Source of the DNA: Whitmania pigra
Taxonomy: Eukaryota; Annelida; Clitellata; Hirudinida; Haemopidae
Assembly (NCBI GenBank): GCA_021613335.1
Contig: JAJTWR010000437.1
Location: 803,001 to 867,000 of the forward strand
Direction of reading: 5' to 3'
DNA length: 64,000 bases
The notes beneath the pieces are model-generated. The model had not been told where the DNA came from and ran no database searches. It saw nothing but the letters and a program-made list of their open reading frames with translations. The position numbers and the translations under genes are program-made. Numbering within the stretch: the first letter of the stretch is position 1; every line of letters begins with the position of its first letter. Below, one piece after another: positions 1 to 13,412 of this stretch.

Positions 1-113
1 GCTCTGTATGGGAGGCGATTAGTTAACTAATTGTATGCGAATATATGCGAGCTTCAAGGGACGTTATCGCAATGACTTGTTTATTTGTTGGGATAGGTTC
101 CGAGTCCTTCACA

Positions 114-161
114 GTTCCAAATCATCTGAGTTATGCAACGGACTATAATCAAATAAAAAAA
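114..161 (+). repeat. Ultra-short LINE 3'-end insertion (copy 1)
   Basis: A 48-bp insertion containing the core ATGCAACGGACTATAATCAA and an A-rich tail. It is flanked by the perfect direct repeat AGTCCTTCACA (103-113 and 162-172). The core matches the 3' terminus of the LINE at 27.8-31.6 kb, so this reads as a retroposed copy reduced to the LINE tail. Confidence 0.8.
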
Positions 162-193
162 AGTCCTTCACAAAGCACCTGCATGGACTAGTG

Positions 194-230
194 CAGTGGT
201 CGGCAAATTGCGGCTCGGCCACAAATCAGT
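194..230 (+). repeat. Possible hAT terminal sequence
   Basis: CAGTGGTCGGCAAATTGCGG has the form of a hAT terminal inverted repeat (CAGNGGT...). No matching right end or 8-bp duplication was found. The rest of 230-720 shows no gene. Confidence 0.3.
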
Positions 231-377
231 TTTGACTACTAAATACGAAAAATTGTCGTGTAAAGCAGACATCAAGTTTCAAGGCAAAACACTAAAGATG
301 ATTGCCTTGAATAAATTCGATTACAACTGTTGAATTTGGCTTTATAGAGCAGATTCTACCGTTGTAGCATGCGTGTT

Positions 378-478
378 ATTTAAATAAAATTTAATAGGGT
401 TTAATGTATTTAAATGTAATTTAATAAAATTTAATGTATTTAAATATAATTTTATAGGATTTAATGTATGTTTCTTAG
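378..478 (+). repeat. Minisatellite of about 30-bp AT-rich units
   Basis: Three to four imperfect tandem units of about 30 bp, each ending in a variant of TTTAATGTATTTAAAT. Low complexity; no coding content seen. Confidence 0.6.
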
Positions 479-726
479 GTTTGGTTGTGCGCTCCGCCGG
501 TATGCTCAAATTGTCTTATGCGGCCCAGGTGCCATTTGCGTTTGACTGCCGTAAGGAACGGAGTTGCAATAGTCGCACGCGCGAGAACAAAAGTCGTATC
601 GACGGAAAGGAGCGGACGAATAAATATAACATGATTAGTATTGCCCAGATGAGGTTGATCTACTCTTTTAGCTCACTACATTGTAAATGATTCAACAACA
701 ATTGACTGAACAACCATAAATATGAT

Positions 727-732
727 TTTATT
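727..732 (-). terminator. Candidate poly(A) signal of upstream cathepsin L copy
   Basis: AATAAA on the minus strand about 65 nt past the stop of the cathepsin L copy at 798-2555. Position and hexamer fit a polyadenylation signal; no transcript evidence is available. Confidence 0.45.
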
Positions 733-797
733 AAAACACAATTTTGACAAAATTAATAAAAGCACATTGAATAGGTAAATTTACTAGTAAATCTAAA

Positions 798-2555
<1,758 letters not shown>

Positions 2556-2596
2556 ATCAAACTTTACTAAAACATTCGCGAAAGATATTTGAGTTT

Positions 2597-2606
2597 CCTA
2601 TTTATA
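2597..2606 (-). promoter_or_regulatory. TATA box of cathepsin L copy A
   Basis: TATAAATAGG on the minus strand about 45 nt upstream of the ATG, at the same distance as in the sister gene. This spacing implies a very short 5' UTR. Confidence 0.6.
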
Positions 2607-3955
2607 CTCTAAAAAAATTGGCTGTGATGAGGCAAATCAAATGATTAAAGAATTTGCATAAGCAGTGTCACACCTATTTGTCGTGTGACAGCAATTAAGT
2701 ATTAAAATTGTTAATTCTTATTATCAGACTAATTAATGAATGTTTCATTAACGTAATTTATATCATATTTCCCAGTCACAAATTATACAGAATCAAAATG
2801 AAAGATGGCCGTGAATCTGAAATTTCAACCGTTGGTGCAAGGTTAAGTTGTTAGAATCAAATATACCATGATTATTGTTGAATTGCTGAAGATGTTGAAT
2901 TAAAAAGCTATGTTCTTTTTTTAATCTTTGGAAAGATCTTTAACACTCGTCTGTGCTTAATGAGCGCAAGTGATTGTCGATTAAACAGTGTTGAACGGAC
3001 AGCTGGCACTGAAATTTCGCAGAAACACCATTGTAGTGATTACATGGACGTAATTTCAGCTTTTCAAAGGGGGCAAACCCTTGAACAATTTGAGACCATT
3101 TTTTGCTTCCAGCCAAAATTCCGGGGAGGGGGGACCCTCGTAAAATATGAGATGACCTGTTTTTGCGTCTACTCTAGAATCTGAAATCAATGCCCCCCTT
3201 GCCCCCAAAATTACGTAATGAGTGATTATCAAAATAAGATTAAGTAAAAAATATAACGTTTTAACTGAAAATCTGGACCATTCCAATAAATAATTTAAGA
3301 ACTGAACTCATTTTCTACGAAATGTATGTATTATTAATAAAGAATAATAAATTTGTTAAAACCAAAGATTGGATTGACCCCATACGTTGCAACTCATATT
3401 TCATTTAAACTTTTAATGTCCATTTCACTCACATTTGACAAATACATGCTTTCTAAGTGTTTCTAAGATATCGTTTAAATTTGAAAGTCGTCTGCTTAAT
3501 TTTGACTTGAGAATTAAGGTCAACGTGCAGTACGTGCAGAAAATATCATATTTTACCCATGGAATGGCAGTGAGGAAAGTTAAGTACAGATTTTGGACCT
3601 TAGGCACTGCAGCCACAGGCCTTAGTGTCAATTTGGTAATGGAAAAGCAAAAAAGGTCTTGATTGTAATATTTTACTATTTTAAAGCCAGGGCGGACAAA
3701 AAAACATTTTCCCCTTCTCGGAGATCTTGCATGTCCATATGTAAAGTAATTTTATTTAAAATTTTCACTTATAAGATGTCGAGCCAAAGTTGTTCCGGTG
3801 TAAATTTATAGATGACATTGGCTCATTGTAAATTGCTGGTTTGAAGAAGCTATCGCTGACAATCAAATTTTGAGATTTTTTGTTGTAATATACTTGTTAA
3901 TAGACAAATTAAAAAAAATAATTTGCTATAATATATTATGTTATAATATGTCTTA
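2607..3955. other. Intergenic spacer without recognised gene
   Basis: AT-rich DNA with a G-rich stretch near 3120-3215 and short chance open frames on both strands. No domain, intron-exon structure or terminal repeats were recognised. Confidence 0.5.
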
Positions 3956-3959
3956 GACC

Positions 3960-4076
3960 CAGTGATGGGTAGTATGTCAAATCAAATGATTTAAAATCGC
4001 GAAATAAAATCTTTTTTTTTTTGATTTTCTGATTTAGATTTGAAATAAAAAAGTTTTTTGTTTGATGATTTTTTAT
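3960..4076 (+). mobile_element. hAT-type element end (CAGTGATGGGTAGT family)
   Basis: The left end CAGTGATGGGTAGTATGTCA and its A/T-rich continuation recur at 45911 inside the guanylate cyclase gene, showing an interspersed family. The end resembles hAT termini. It is interrupted by a LINE-tail insertion at 4077, and no right end was seen. Confidence 0.45.
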
Positions 4077-4127
4077 GTCCAAATCATCTCAGTTATGCAA
4101 CGGACTATAATCAAATAAATAAATAAA
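4077..4127 (+). repeat. Ultra-short LINE 3'-end insertion (copy 2)
   Basis: About 51 bp with the LINE 3' core ATGCAACGGACTATAATCAA and an (AAAT)n tail, flanked by GATGATTTTT on both sides (4064-4073 and 4128-4137). Inserted into the hAT-like sequence that starts at 3960. Confidence 0.75.
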
Positions 4128-4287
4128 GATGATTTTTAAAGTATTTGTGGGGGGGAGGCGAAGCCGTAACCCCTAAATACTAGCCTAACTATCAACAAGG
4201 CAAACAGCATTCATATCAATATGAATTATTTTTTAATATTCATATGAGGACTGTAATCTCTCATGCCTTGAATCCAGTAGTCTAGTC

Positions 4288-4695
4288 CAGGGGTACTCAA
4301 ACCGCGGACCGCGGTCCACAACCGCCGATAGCTTTTAAGTGGACCTCTAATTATTTCCAAAAAAATAAATTTAAAAAGTTAAAAAATTCTGAATTCTGGT
4401 CTAAGTTTGTAATTGAGGGTCAATACCCTTGCTCCAAGATATTGGCTTTATCAGTTCTGACAATATTTGGATCAACTTACACCTGTGAATCATCATTTTC
4501 AACTATGAACATTATCAAGTCTAAAAATCGAAGTCAATTAACTGATATACATCTTGGAAATTGTTTGAGAATTGCAATTACTAGCTATTCTCCAAATATC
4601 ATAGAAGTCACGAAGTCATAGAAGGACAAGCAGTTCCATGCATCACACTAAATAAAAAGTCTGGCAGCATTTTAATATTAATTCATTACTTTTTA
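4288..4695 (+). mobile_element. Truncated hAT element with transposase C-terminal relic
   Basis: Starts with the TIR CAGGGGTACTCAAACC and continues colinear with the complete element at 6258-6753 (inverse orientation) until about 4695, where the right terminus is missing. Between about 4438 and 4620 the plus strand reads through a hAT C-terminal dimerisation segment (STYTCESSFSTMNIIKSKN) like that of GTF2IRD2/ZBED-type transposases. Non-functional remnant. Confidence 0.75.
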
Positions 4696-4699
4696 CTTC

Positions 4700-4940
4700 A
4701 CTTATGTATCCGACAGGATGTGAAGGCACTTCTTTATTTATTTTATTTATTTGATTATAGTCCGTTGCATAACTCAGATGATTTGGAAACTCTAGTGTCA
4801 GAAGGCACTTCTTAATCGATCCACCATTTATATAGCGCCCCTACCCGAGGGCACTGCCTGGCGGTGGGAGCTGGGTTGCGAACACGACACGTAACTACTA
4901 TCACCGCCGTGCGAAGGCACGCAACCCTTTGAGCCAACTT
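4700..4940 (-). repeat. tRNA-derived SINE, split by a LINE-tail insertion
   Basis: On the minus strand a tRNA-like head with box A (TTGGCTCAAAGGGTT) and box B (GTGTTCGCAACCC) is followed by a body containing GCGCTATATAAATGG, shared with copies at 16.6, 26.1, 50.5 and 61.3 kb. The body is interrupted at 4735-4800 by a LINE-tail insertion, so the SINE is older than that event. Confidence 0.65.
4735..4800 (-). repeat. Ultra-short LINE 3'-end insertion (copy 3)
   Basis: A 66-bp reverse-oriented copy of the LINE 3' end with an (AAAT)n tail, flanked by the perfect 13-bp duplication GAAGGCACTTCTT (4722-4734 and 4801-4813). It extends about 15 nt further 5' than copies 1, 2 and 4. It lies inside a SINE. 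Confidence 0.85.
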
Positions 4941-5189
4941 GCACGCCAAGTTTCAGCCAAGTTGCTTTATAAAATGCCATAACAATACGCACATCCTTGG
5001 GATTGAGGTAGACAGAAGAATTAGGCGACTTTGGAAGCTTTCTGGAGAACAGGCAATAGATGCAGGATTTTCATCAGAAGAAAAAATTGTGCGGTTATGA
5101 TGAGCATATTTGGTCAACTTTAATAGAAGCTGCCAACACGTTTTAACGACTAAAAAACCTGAGCACAAAATTTGGATTGCTGCTGGACT

Positions 5190-5789
5190 CAGTGGCGTAC
5201 CAACTGATCTTGCCGCCCAGGGCGGTCATAGGATTTGCTGCCCCCGCCCCTCTTGACCGTTAATAATCTGTCAACCTTCAAAATATCGAAACGCTCTCAA
5301 ATATTTATCTTCATGGAACTACAATCAAATAAGAATTTAAAAACATATTGTACGCGCTTTTCTTTCCGCAAAGTTTTTTTTTATAACAGTTTCAAAATTT
5401 AGTTCATCGGCAAGTTCCCCTCTCTGTAGAGAGGACTGCCAAGTCTATAAGCCTTGTCTGGCTCATCAATCGAAAGTAGTGTTTTAATACTTTAAGTTTG
5501 GAGAGAGAACGCTCTCATCTGGCAGCACTAATAGCCTGGGTTAGGATGTTACGCAGCAAATTGACGTTATTTAATAATTCACGAAACGTTTCAAGAAATT
5601 AATAAAGTGATTTTCATTAATGGCTCGTACATGTTGTACGTCAATAGATGCGTAATACCAAATGCAAAATTGAAATCGGATACTTCAGAGAACACAGCAG
5701 AAAAACTGAAGAAAAGGGGCGTCCATTTTTTCGATTTTCTATTTTTTACGTACTCTCTCAAAATGCCTGCCTTCTTTGGTACGCCACTG
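5190..5789 (+). mobile_element. Non-autonomous hAT element, 600 bp
   Basis: Ends are CAGTGGCGTACCAA and the inverted TTTGGTACGCCACTG. The flanks GCTGGACT (5182-5189) and GCGGGACT (5790-5797) form an 8-bp duplication with one mismatch. The interior has no intact reading frame. Inserted next to or within an older hAT transposase fragment (5798-6076). Confidence 0.75.
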
Positions 5790-5809
5790 GCGGGACTTTA
5801 AAATTATTT

Positions 5810-6076
5810 CTGATGTCAATATCAGATGCATTTTATCAAAATTGCACAGATTTTGGAAATTACTAAGACATCAATGGGGACGAGCTTTTTGACGTTGAAA
5901 TTGACGACTGCAAAATACAGCTCAGTAACCGAAATGAAATTCTATCAGAAACTCCATTGGATCTTCTTGGTCTGATTGCGTCTTATGAAAATGACTTATT
6001 TCCAAATCTTCTAATTGCACTGCAAATTTTATTAACAGCAGCAATAGTTTCAATTGCAAGCAGTCGTTCAGAATAG
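5810..6076 (+). pseudogene. hAT transposase C-terminal fragment (ZMYM1-like)
   Basis: The plus strand reads, in broken frames, PNLLIALQILLTAAIVSIAS followed by SSRSE. This matches the conserved hAT dimerisation motif in which a bulky Leu-rich segment precedes an (A)ERSF-like motif. No start, no N-terminal DDE-like core and no intact frame; a decayed fragment. Confidence 0.5.
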
Positions 6077-6257
6077 TTTAACTATTTCTTTTTATTTTAA
6101 TTGACAACTTTTTTAAAACAGTTGTAACTAATTTTAACTAAAATTTTTTAGTTGATAGTTTAGTTTAAGTTTTACTTAAAAAGTTTAGTTAGTGCCTATT
6201 TCTAAATATGTTGCATAATAACAAACTTATGGTCAAAAGCGTGAGTGTCCCTTACAA

Positions 6258-6753
6258 CAGGGGTACTCAAACTTTTTTGTCCGGGGTCCACATTACGTAA
6301 TTTTCAGATAGATGGCGGTCCACAAGGGTCAAAGTCATGCGGACCGGGGGGGGGGGGGGGGGGTAAAGTAAAAAGTAACGAATTAATATTAAAATGCTGT
6401 CAGACTTTTTATTTAGAGTGATGCATGGAACTGCTTGTCCTTCAGGACTTCTATGATATTTGGAGAATAGCTAGTAATTGCAATTCTCAAACAATTTCCA
6501 AGATGTACATCAGTTAATTGACTTTAAACTTGATAATGTTCATAGTTGAAAATGATGATTCACAGGTGTAAGTTGATCCAAATATTGTCAGAACTGATAA
6601 AGCCAATTTCTTGGAGCAAGTGTATTGACCCTCAATTACAAACTTAGACCAGAATTCAGAATTTTTTAACTTTTAAAATTTTAAAATTTATTTTTTTGGA
6701 AATAATTGGAGGTCCACTTAAAAGCTATCGGCGGTCCGGATTGTGGACCCCTG
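6258..6753 (-). mobile_element. Complete non-autonomous hAT element, 496 bp
   Basis: Both termini are present (CAGGGGTACTCAAAC at the left, inverted GTGGACCCCTG at the right), with a perfect 8-bp target duplication CCTTACAA (6250-6257 and 6754-6761). The interior, read on the minus strand, carries the same transposase C-terminal relic as the truncated copy at 4288-4695. This is an internally deleted derivative that kept only the ends and the last part of the gene. A 17-base G run lies near 6348. Confidence 0.9.
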
Positions 6754-6867
6754 CCTTACAATAACAGGCACTGTAGTATGATGGGATTATCGGTTTCCTT
6801 AATCTAGTATAAAATAACATAACCTACCCGCTCGCCTGAAAACTCTGTCGCCTACTCTTTCCATAAG

Positions 6868-7010
6868 CATCGCTGGCACCCTCCTTCCTTCATCTACTAC
6901 CCACAAGCTTCTCGGTGTTATTTTTGATTCACACCTCATCTTTAAAGAACATACCGCCTCTATTATCAAATCCTGCAATCATCTTCTGGTCAGTTGCAGA
7001 GTAGAAATTC
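6868..7010 (+). pseudogene. LINE reverse transcriptase fragment (CR1/L2-like)
   Basis: One frame reads an RT thumb-region segment: SISIAGTLLP, then KLLGVIFDSHLIFKEH, then IIKSCNHLL. The LGVxFDxxLxFxxH motif is typical of CR1/L2/Jockey-group elements. Only about 45 residues remain, followed by stops. Confidence 0.55.
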
Positions 7011-7167
7011 CTTAAATTTTATTCTATCAGTCGCCGTATTTCTGTTTAGATACATGCTAGTGTACAGGGAATTCATATCTCCTGTCATTAATTGTCTTTT
7101 ACACTTTACATTTTTTTCAGTTTTTTTCAAGTCGAAAGCAGCAACCTCGTAACATGTGATGTGATAT

Positions 7168-7173
7168 TTTATT
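7168..7173 (-). terminator. Candidate poly(A) signal of intact cathepsin L
   Basis: AATAAA on the minus strand about 40 nt past the stop codon at 7214-7216. Confidence 0.5.
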
Positions 7174-7213
7174 TAAAAATTTCGTAACTACAAAAATTTT
7201 AATAAATAAAAAT

Positions 7214-9001
<1,788 letters not shown>

Positions 9002-9043
9002 ATCAAACTTTACTAACACATTCGTGAAAGATCTTTAGAAGTT

Positions 9044-9053
9044 CCTATTTATA
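9044..9053 (-). promoter_or_regulatory. TATA box of intact cathepsin L
   Basis: TATAAATAGG on the minus strand about 45 nt upstream of the ATG at 9001. The same motif and spacing precede copy A, so the duplication included the promoter. Confidence 0.65.
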
Positions 9054-9059
9054 CTCTAA

Positions 9060-9595
9060 TAAATTGGCTTGCGATGAGACAAATCAAATGATTCAAACAA
9101 TTTGCATATGCAGTAACCACACCTATTTGTCGTGTGACGCAGCAATTACATATTCAAATCTTTATTTTATATTCGAATACATGAATACATTTATTCATGT
9201 ATTTTAGGTTATTATACTCATAATATTTAGTTTTTAGTCAAAATATGAATCAATAAAGACCTGTAAATATAATAGATTTGCAGTGACGAATGCAATATGT
9301 AATAAATCGATGACATGGTACAAATCAAATGACTATGGATGAAGAAGGCAATTTTCATTAAATATTTCAAGAGAAGGTCATTCATTAAGGGTTTTACAAT
9401 TTTGCAAAGAAAGACGACGTTCCGAATCTTGTTCTTAGAGTGTCTTGGTGAAATTGCACTGCGGACTGTGTCAAATTCTCTACGACTCAATAGTAATTCC
9501 GACATCAGAAGCAATATGGTTAGGTTCTAGAACGAGTTTCCTTGGGTGCCCTCCGTTTTTTGGACCACCTAAAGCAGTTGTGCATAACATTTTGT
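9060..9595. other. Intergenic spacer
   Basis: AT-rich up to about 9400, then a more balanced segment with overlapping short open frames on both strands (9445-9645). No domain or repeat partner recognised before the repeat that begins near 9596. Confidence 0.4.
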
Positions 9596-9966
9596 GGTCG
9601 CGTAAATGGCCGCTACAAAGAAATTATATGCCACACTATGCTTAGACTAAGTACATGGTGCGAAAAAGCCACTGTGCTCTCACGGCCGCTGGCAATAGGC
9701 AATATAAACGACATAAAAATGCCAAAAAGTGCCTCCTATAATCAAAATTTCCAGACGCAAAGCACACAGTATGAAGAAACCAATGAGAGCTTGCGGAGTC
9801 GCTCCAAACCACGCGGCAGTGACCAGCATCAAAAGTCAAAGAGAGCCTCTTATAGCCGGCGGTAATTGTTGGGTGTTGAAGTCAAATCCGACAGAGAACC
9901 AGAGGCCAAAACATTTGAAGGCGGGGGAACTTCTCTGATGATCTCTGTCGAAGCTCCAAGGCGGAG
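9596..9966 (-). repeat. Interspersed repeat family R, copy 1
   Basis: On the minus strand this matches the copies at 34916-35155 and 39210-39672. Shared landmarks are a CTTGGA...CGACAG start, TTCAAA(C/T)GTTT(C/T)GGCC, a CTTTGCATCTACAAA-like block, CTTTTTGGCATTTTTA, CATGTACTTA and a closing GTAGCGGC. No terminal inverted repeats or pol III boxes were recognised, so the class is unknown. Chance open frames exist on both strands. Confidence 0.65.
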
Positions 9967-9969
9967 TTT

Positions 9970-10536
9970 TAAGAAATAATAGGCTATTATAGCATGTGGC
10001 ATTAATAATGTAAAATATGGGATACTGTTATAGCCGTAGAAAATAACAAACGCGAACAATTTTATGCTATTAGTGTTGCGAAGTGTTTGATTACATGTGA
10101 CACTAGCTAATAAACATTCATTTATGAATAATTTTTAGAAAATGTAATTTTTAGTTAAATATTGACTTTCGTGTGACTAAACGCCACGCATCCCTCTAAG
10201 AAGTCTGCACCGGCAGCGCCTGTTTTCAGACACGATATTTCTGTAAAGCATTATTCATCACATCAGTTCCTTGCTTATAAGCATTGCTATATGGCGCTGT
10301 GAAATAAATATTGATAATATATTGAAAAACACTGATGGTTTTGAGGATGATGAAAGTCGTATATATAGATTTCCTCGCCACTGGAAATAAGCCTGTCATA
10401 CACATAATTTAGTGGCAACAACAGACAAAACTTGAAAATGGCATCTTTAAAAAAGTTTCAATGCAGACTTGCAAAGCTTTCAGCTTTGTGGAATAAACAA
10501 AACCGGTCAAGTTTGGCTGCTGACAAGATCCTAAGT
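9970..10536. other. Intergenic spacer
   Basis: No gene or repeat recognised. It ends at the target duplication TCCTAAGT of the hAT element. Confidence 0.4.
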
Positions 10537-12492
10537 CAGGGGTTCCCAACTTGGGAGCCGTGAAGGGGGTCCAGGGGGACCATGGAGTACTTTTCAAAAA
10601 TCAGCATAAAAAATTTTCAAAATTATTCTTAAACTAACTTTTTAAAAAATATTTATGCATAACTTAACTTTTTTGTTTATATGTTTATGTGTGTACATAA
10701 CACGTTTGCGTCTGCGACGGCCATTTTCTTATTGCGTTTATTTTCAGTGGCAAGATGCCCCCAAAGAAGCGAAAATATTGTGAGAGCTACACCGAGTTTG
10801 GGTTTATATGTGTCACCGAGCGTGATGGTATTGAGAAGCCTCAATGCTTCATATGCGGAAAGGTTCTCAGTGCTGAAAGCATGAGGCCATCAAAGCTTAA
10901 GGAACACCAGAGGCTTCATCCTGACAGTCTCAAGGATGGACTTGATGCTATGAAACAGAAGAGGGCTCGGTTCCAATTATCAAGCACTCTGCCAAGTCTT
11001 GGATTTGCTCGGACCCAGAAACCTTTTCTGGAGGCCTCTTACATGGTGGCCTACCTCATAGCAAAAGACAAGAAGCCCCACACAATTGGAGATACCTTAA
11101 TCAAGCCATGTGCACTGGAGATGGTCAAGTTGGTGTGTGGAGAGAAAGGAGATTGACAAGATCCCCCTCTCCAATAGTGTTATCCAGTCAAGAATCCATG
11201 ACATATCTCTTGATATCCTTCAACAGGTGATCTCAGAGATGAAGGCTAGTCCTTACTCATTCAGCCTGCAATTGGATGAGACTACTGATGTTGCTCAGTG
11301 CAGCCAACTTCTGGTGTTTGTGAGATATGTGTGTGATGGATCAATCAAAGAAGAATTTCTCTTCTGCTATCCAATACTCACCACAACAAAAGCTCAGGAT
11401 GTCTTGCATGTTCTCGGGAACTTCTTTACAGAAGAAGACTTTGATGACTGGAGAATGAAGCTCAGCTCAATTTGCTCTGATGGAGCACCAGCAATGCTCG
11501 GAAACAAATCCGGTTTTTCAGCTTTGGTCAGAGCAGAAGCACCTCATGTGACTGTCACTCATTGCATGCTCCATCGATATGCCCATGCAGCAAAGACTCT
11601 TTCAAGTGGATTGAAAGAGGTGATGTCAACAACAGTAAAGGTGGTGAACTACATCCGTGCAAGAGCAACAAATCACAGACTATTCAAGGAACTCTGCAAG
11701 GGGTTGGTGCTCCTTTTGAAGTCTTGCTCTTTCATACTGACGTCAGGTGGATGTCCAGAGGGCAGGTTTTAAGCCGACTAATGAAACTGCAGATTGAGTT
11801 GTCCATGTTCTTACAAGAGAAACAGAGTAACTTTAGAAATATATTTTGTCTGCCAGAATTCAGCCTATCACTGGCATATTTGGCTGACATTTTCACCCAT
11901 TTAAATGAGATTAACACTAAGATTCAGGGTCCTAACATGACTGTTATTGATGGTGGTGAGAAACTAAGTTCATTCCTGGAGAAGCTGCCCCTTTGGATCA
12001 GAAGAGTGGAGAATAACAACTTTGCCAATTTTCCAAGATTAGAAGAATCTCTGCAACCCACTCTGGATGCAGCTGGCACCATACCAGCTTCTCTTAAAGG
12101 CGACATTTTGGCTCACCTAGGAACTCTGATGGCATCATTTCATGACTACTTTATTATGAAAAAGTTGCAGCCCCATGTCAGGAATCCATTTTTGGTCAAT
12201 TTGGAAAGTCAAAGATGATCTCATTGAAACAAAATCGCGAAACAAACTTGATGCAAAGGATGACATGAGAGTGGCCCTGTCAAAATCAAAGCCCAGATTT
12301 CATCTACTTGTGAACAAGAAGCAGGAGCAATCTTCACATTAAAAATTCGCTTTCAAAATACATTGTATGGTTCTTTTTTAACAGTGAATTCTTGTTCCTC
12401 TGTGTTTTTCTTGAAAAAATTTGATAGGGGGGGCCGTGGACCACATTTTGTCCTCTAGGGGGCCGTAGGCACGAAAAGGTTGGGAACCCCTG
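10537..12492 (+). mobile_element. hAT transposon, 1956 bp, with perfect target duplication
   Basis: Terminal inverted repeats CAGGGGTTCCCAAC and GTTGGGAACCCCTG bound the element. The 8-bp duplication TCCTAAGT is perfect (10529-10536 and 12493-12500). It contains a damaged ZBED-type transposase gene. Clean ends and duplication indicate fairly recent insertion. Confidence 0.95.
10755..12342 (+). pseudogene. hAT transposase (ZBED5/FAM200/SCAND3-like), broken
   Basis: Starts MPPKKRKYCESYTEFGF, with a BED-type zinc finger around residues 18-55 (CFICGKVL...LKEHQRLH). The central region contains SFSLQLDETTDVAQCSQL, typical of the first catalytic Asp segment, then SDGAPAMLGNKSG and HCMLHRYAH. Two frame changes (near 11150 and near 11700) split it into three frames. 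The third frame contains the conserved HTDVRWMSRGQVLSR and stops at 12216. The true C-terminus (LDAKDDMRVALSKSKPR...NKKQEQSSH) resumes at about 12220-12342, but most of the dimerisation domain before it has been deleted. It therefore cannot encode active transposase; related zinc-finger proteins have been domesticated in vertebrates, but nothing here suggests that. Confidence 0.9.
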
Positions 12493-12899
12493 TCCTAAGT
12501 CATCTCGAGATTCTTTTTGTTACTCCATGCGATACCTGATGGAACTCTGTTTATGAATTGGTTTCAGCAGAGAACAAAATCTTTTCCAGGCCCCAAGACG
12601 AAATTAAGTTCGATAAGTTGTGCGATGAACTTCAAATAGCACGTATACTTCCGATCCTTTATAAGGAAATGCGTAAGAGCAATGCGACCTTTACTACAAC
12701 TCCTATAGCATGCGGTCATTTTGGACATTTTGCAAGGGGCATATCGGCTACGGGTTTGGGGTATTTACTCCCAGCGAGTGCATTTTATTAGATATCGATT
12801 ATTTGTTTAAGCTAGCCAATGTTATTTTTAGATTCCAGGCGAAGGTGATTTAAAATAACTATTATTAATTTTAATAATTAATATTATTTTAAGGACAAT

Positions 12900-13160
12900 T
12901 AGTTTAATTATCTGGTAGGCGTGGATTGGACATTTTTTTGATCGGCTGTGAAAATTTGATTGGCTGATATTTTAGTAGAATTTGTTAGAATTGCTAATCA
13001 AATCGAACGTGTTTAAATAGAGGCTCGATGAGAGCCGATTTGTGACGGTTTCTGTGGTTTTAGTCCTTTAGATTTTTATTGTGTAAATAAAGCTTTAGTT
13101 CCATTTCCTTGTTTCTGGTGAAGAGCTTGGGGTTGGTGGCGGCGGCGTGACGTTATTAGA
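12900..13160 (+). other. Promoter-like segment, possible solo LTR
   Basis: Contains GATTGGCT, TTTAAATAGAGG (TATA-like) and, about 70 nt later, AATAAAGCTTT. A TATA-like box closely followed by a poly(A) signal is typical of an LTR retrotransposon R-U5 region. The GC-rich TTGGTGGCGGCGGCGTGACG after it could be a primer-binding area. No gag/pol frame and no second LTR in the window. The stretch 12493-12900 holds nothing recognised. Confidence 0.25.
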
Positions 13161-13412
13161 CTGATTTACATAGTCTTTACTATTTAAACATTTACATTTT
13201 ACAAGATTTATGGTTTACATTTACAAGATTTATTTTTCTGAATTCTACTGTCGTAAACTGGTCAATGACGTAGTCAAAATATGCTTTTTCCAATGCTTCT
13301 CTTCCAACGCTAAGAAGAGCAAGATCGTTGAGATGATCCTGTCCCATTGAAGCTCCGACAATTTTGCAAGCAACCCTACTAGTTTATCCAGTTTTTCTTG
13401 GATAGCTTTAAT

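Noticed and set aside
114..161. The short repeated core as a spliced-leader-derived or independent SINE
   Set aside because: The same core forms the 3' end of the full LINE at 27.8 kb, which explains it more simply; no pol III boxes in 47 bp.
3056..3286. Minus-strand frame with a hydrophobic start near 3.1-3.3 kb
   Set aside because: Starts in low-complexity AT-rich DNA and ends in a G-rich tract; no homology or splice context recognised.
9445..10059. Overlapping open frames of 60-107 codons on both strands near 9.4-10.1 kb
   Set aside because: Most lie in repeat family R, whose other copies do not conserve the frames.
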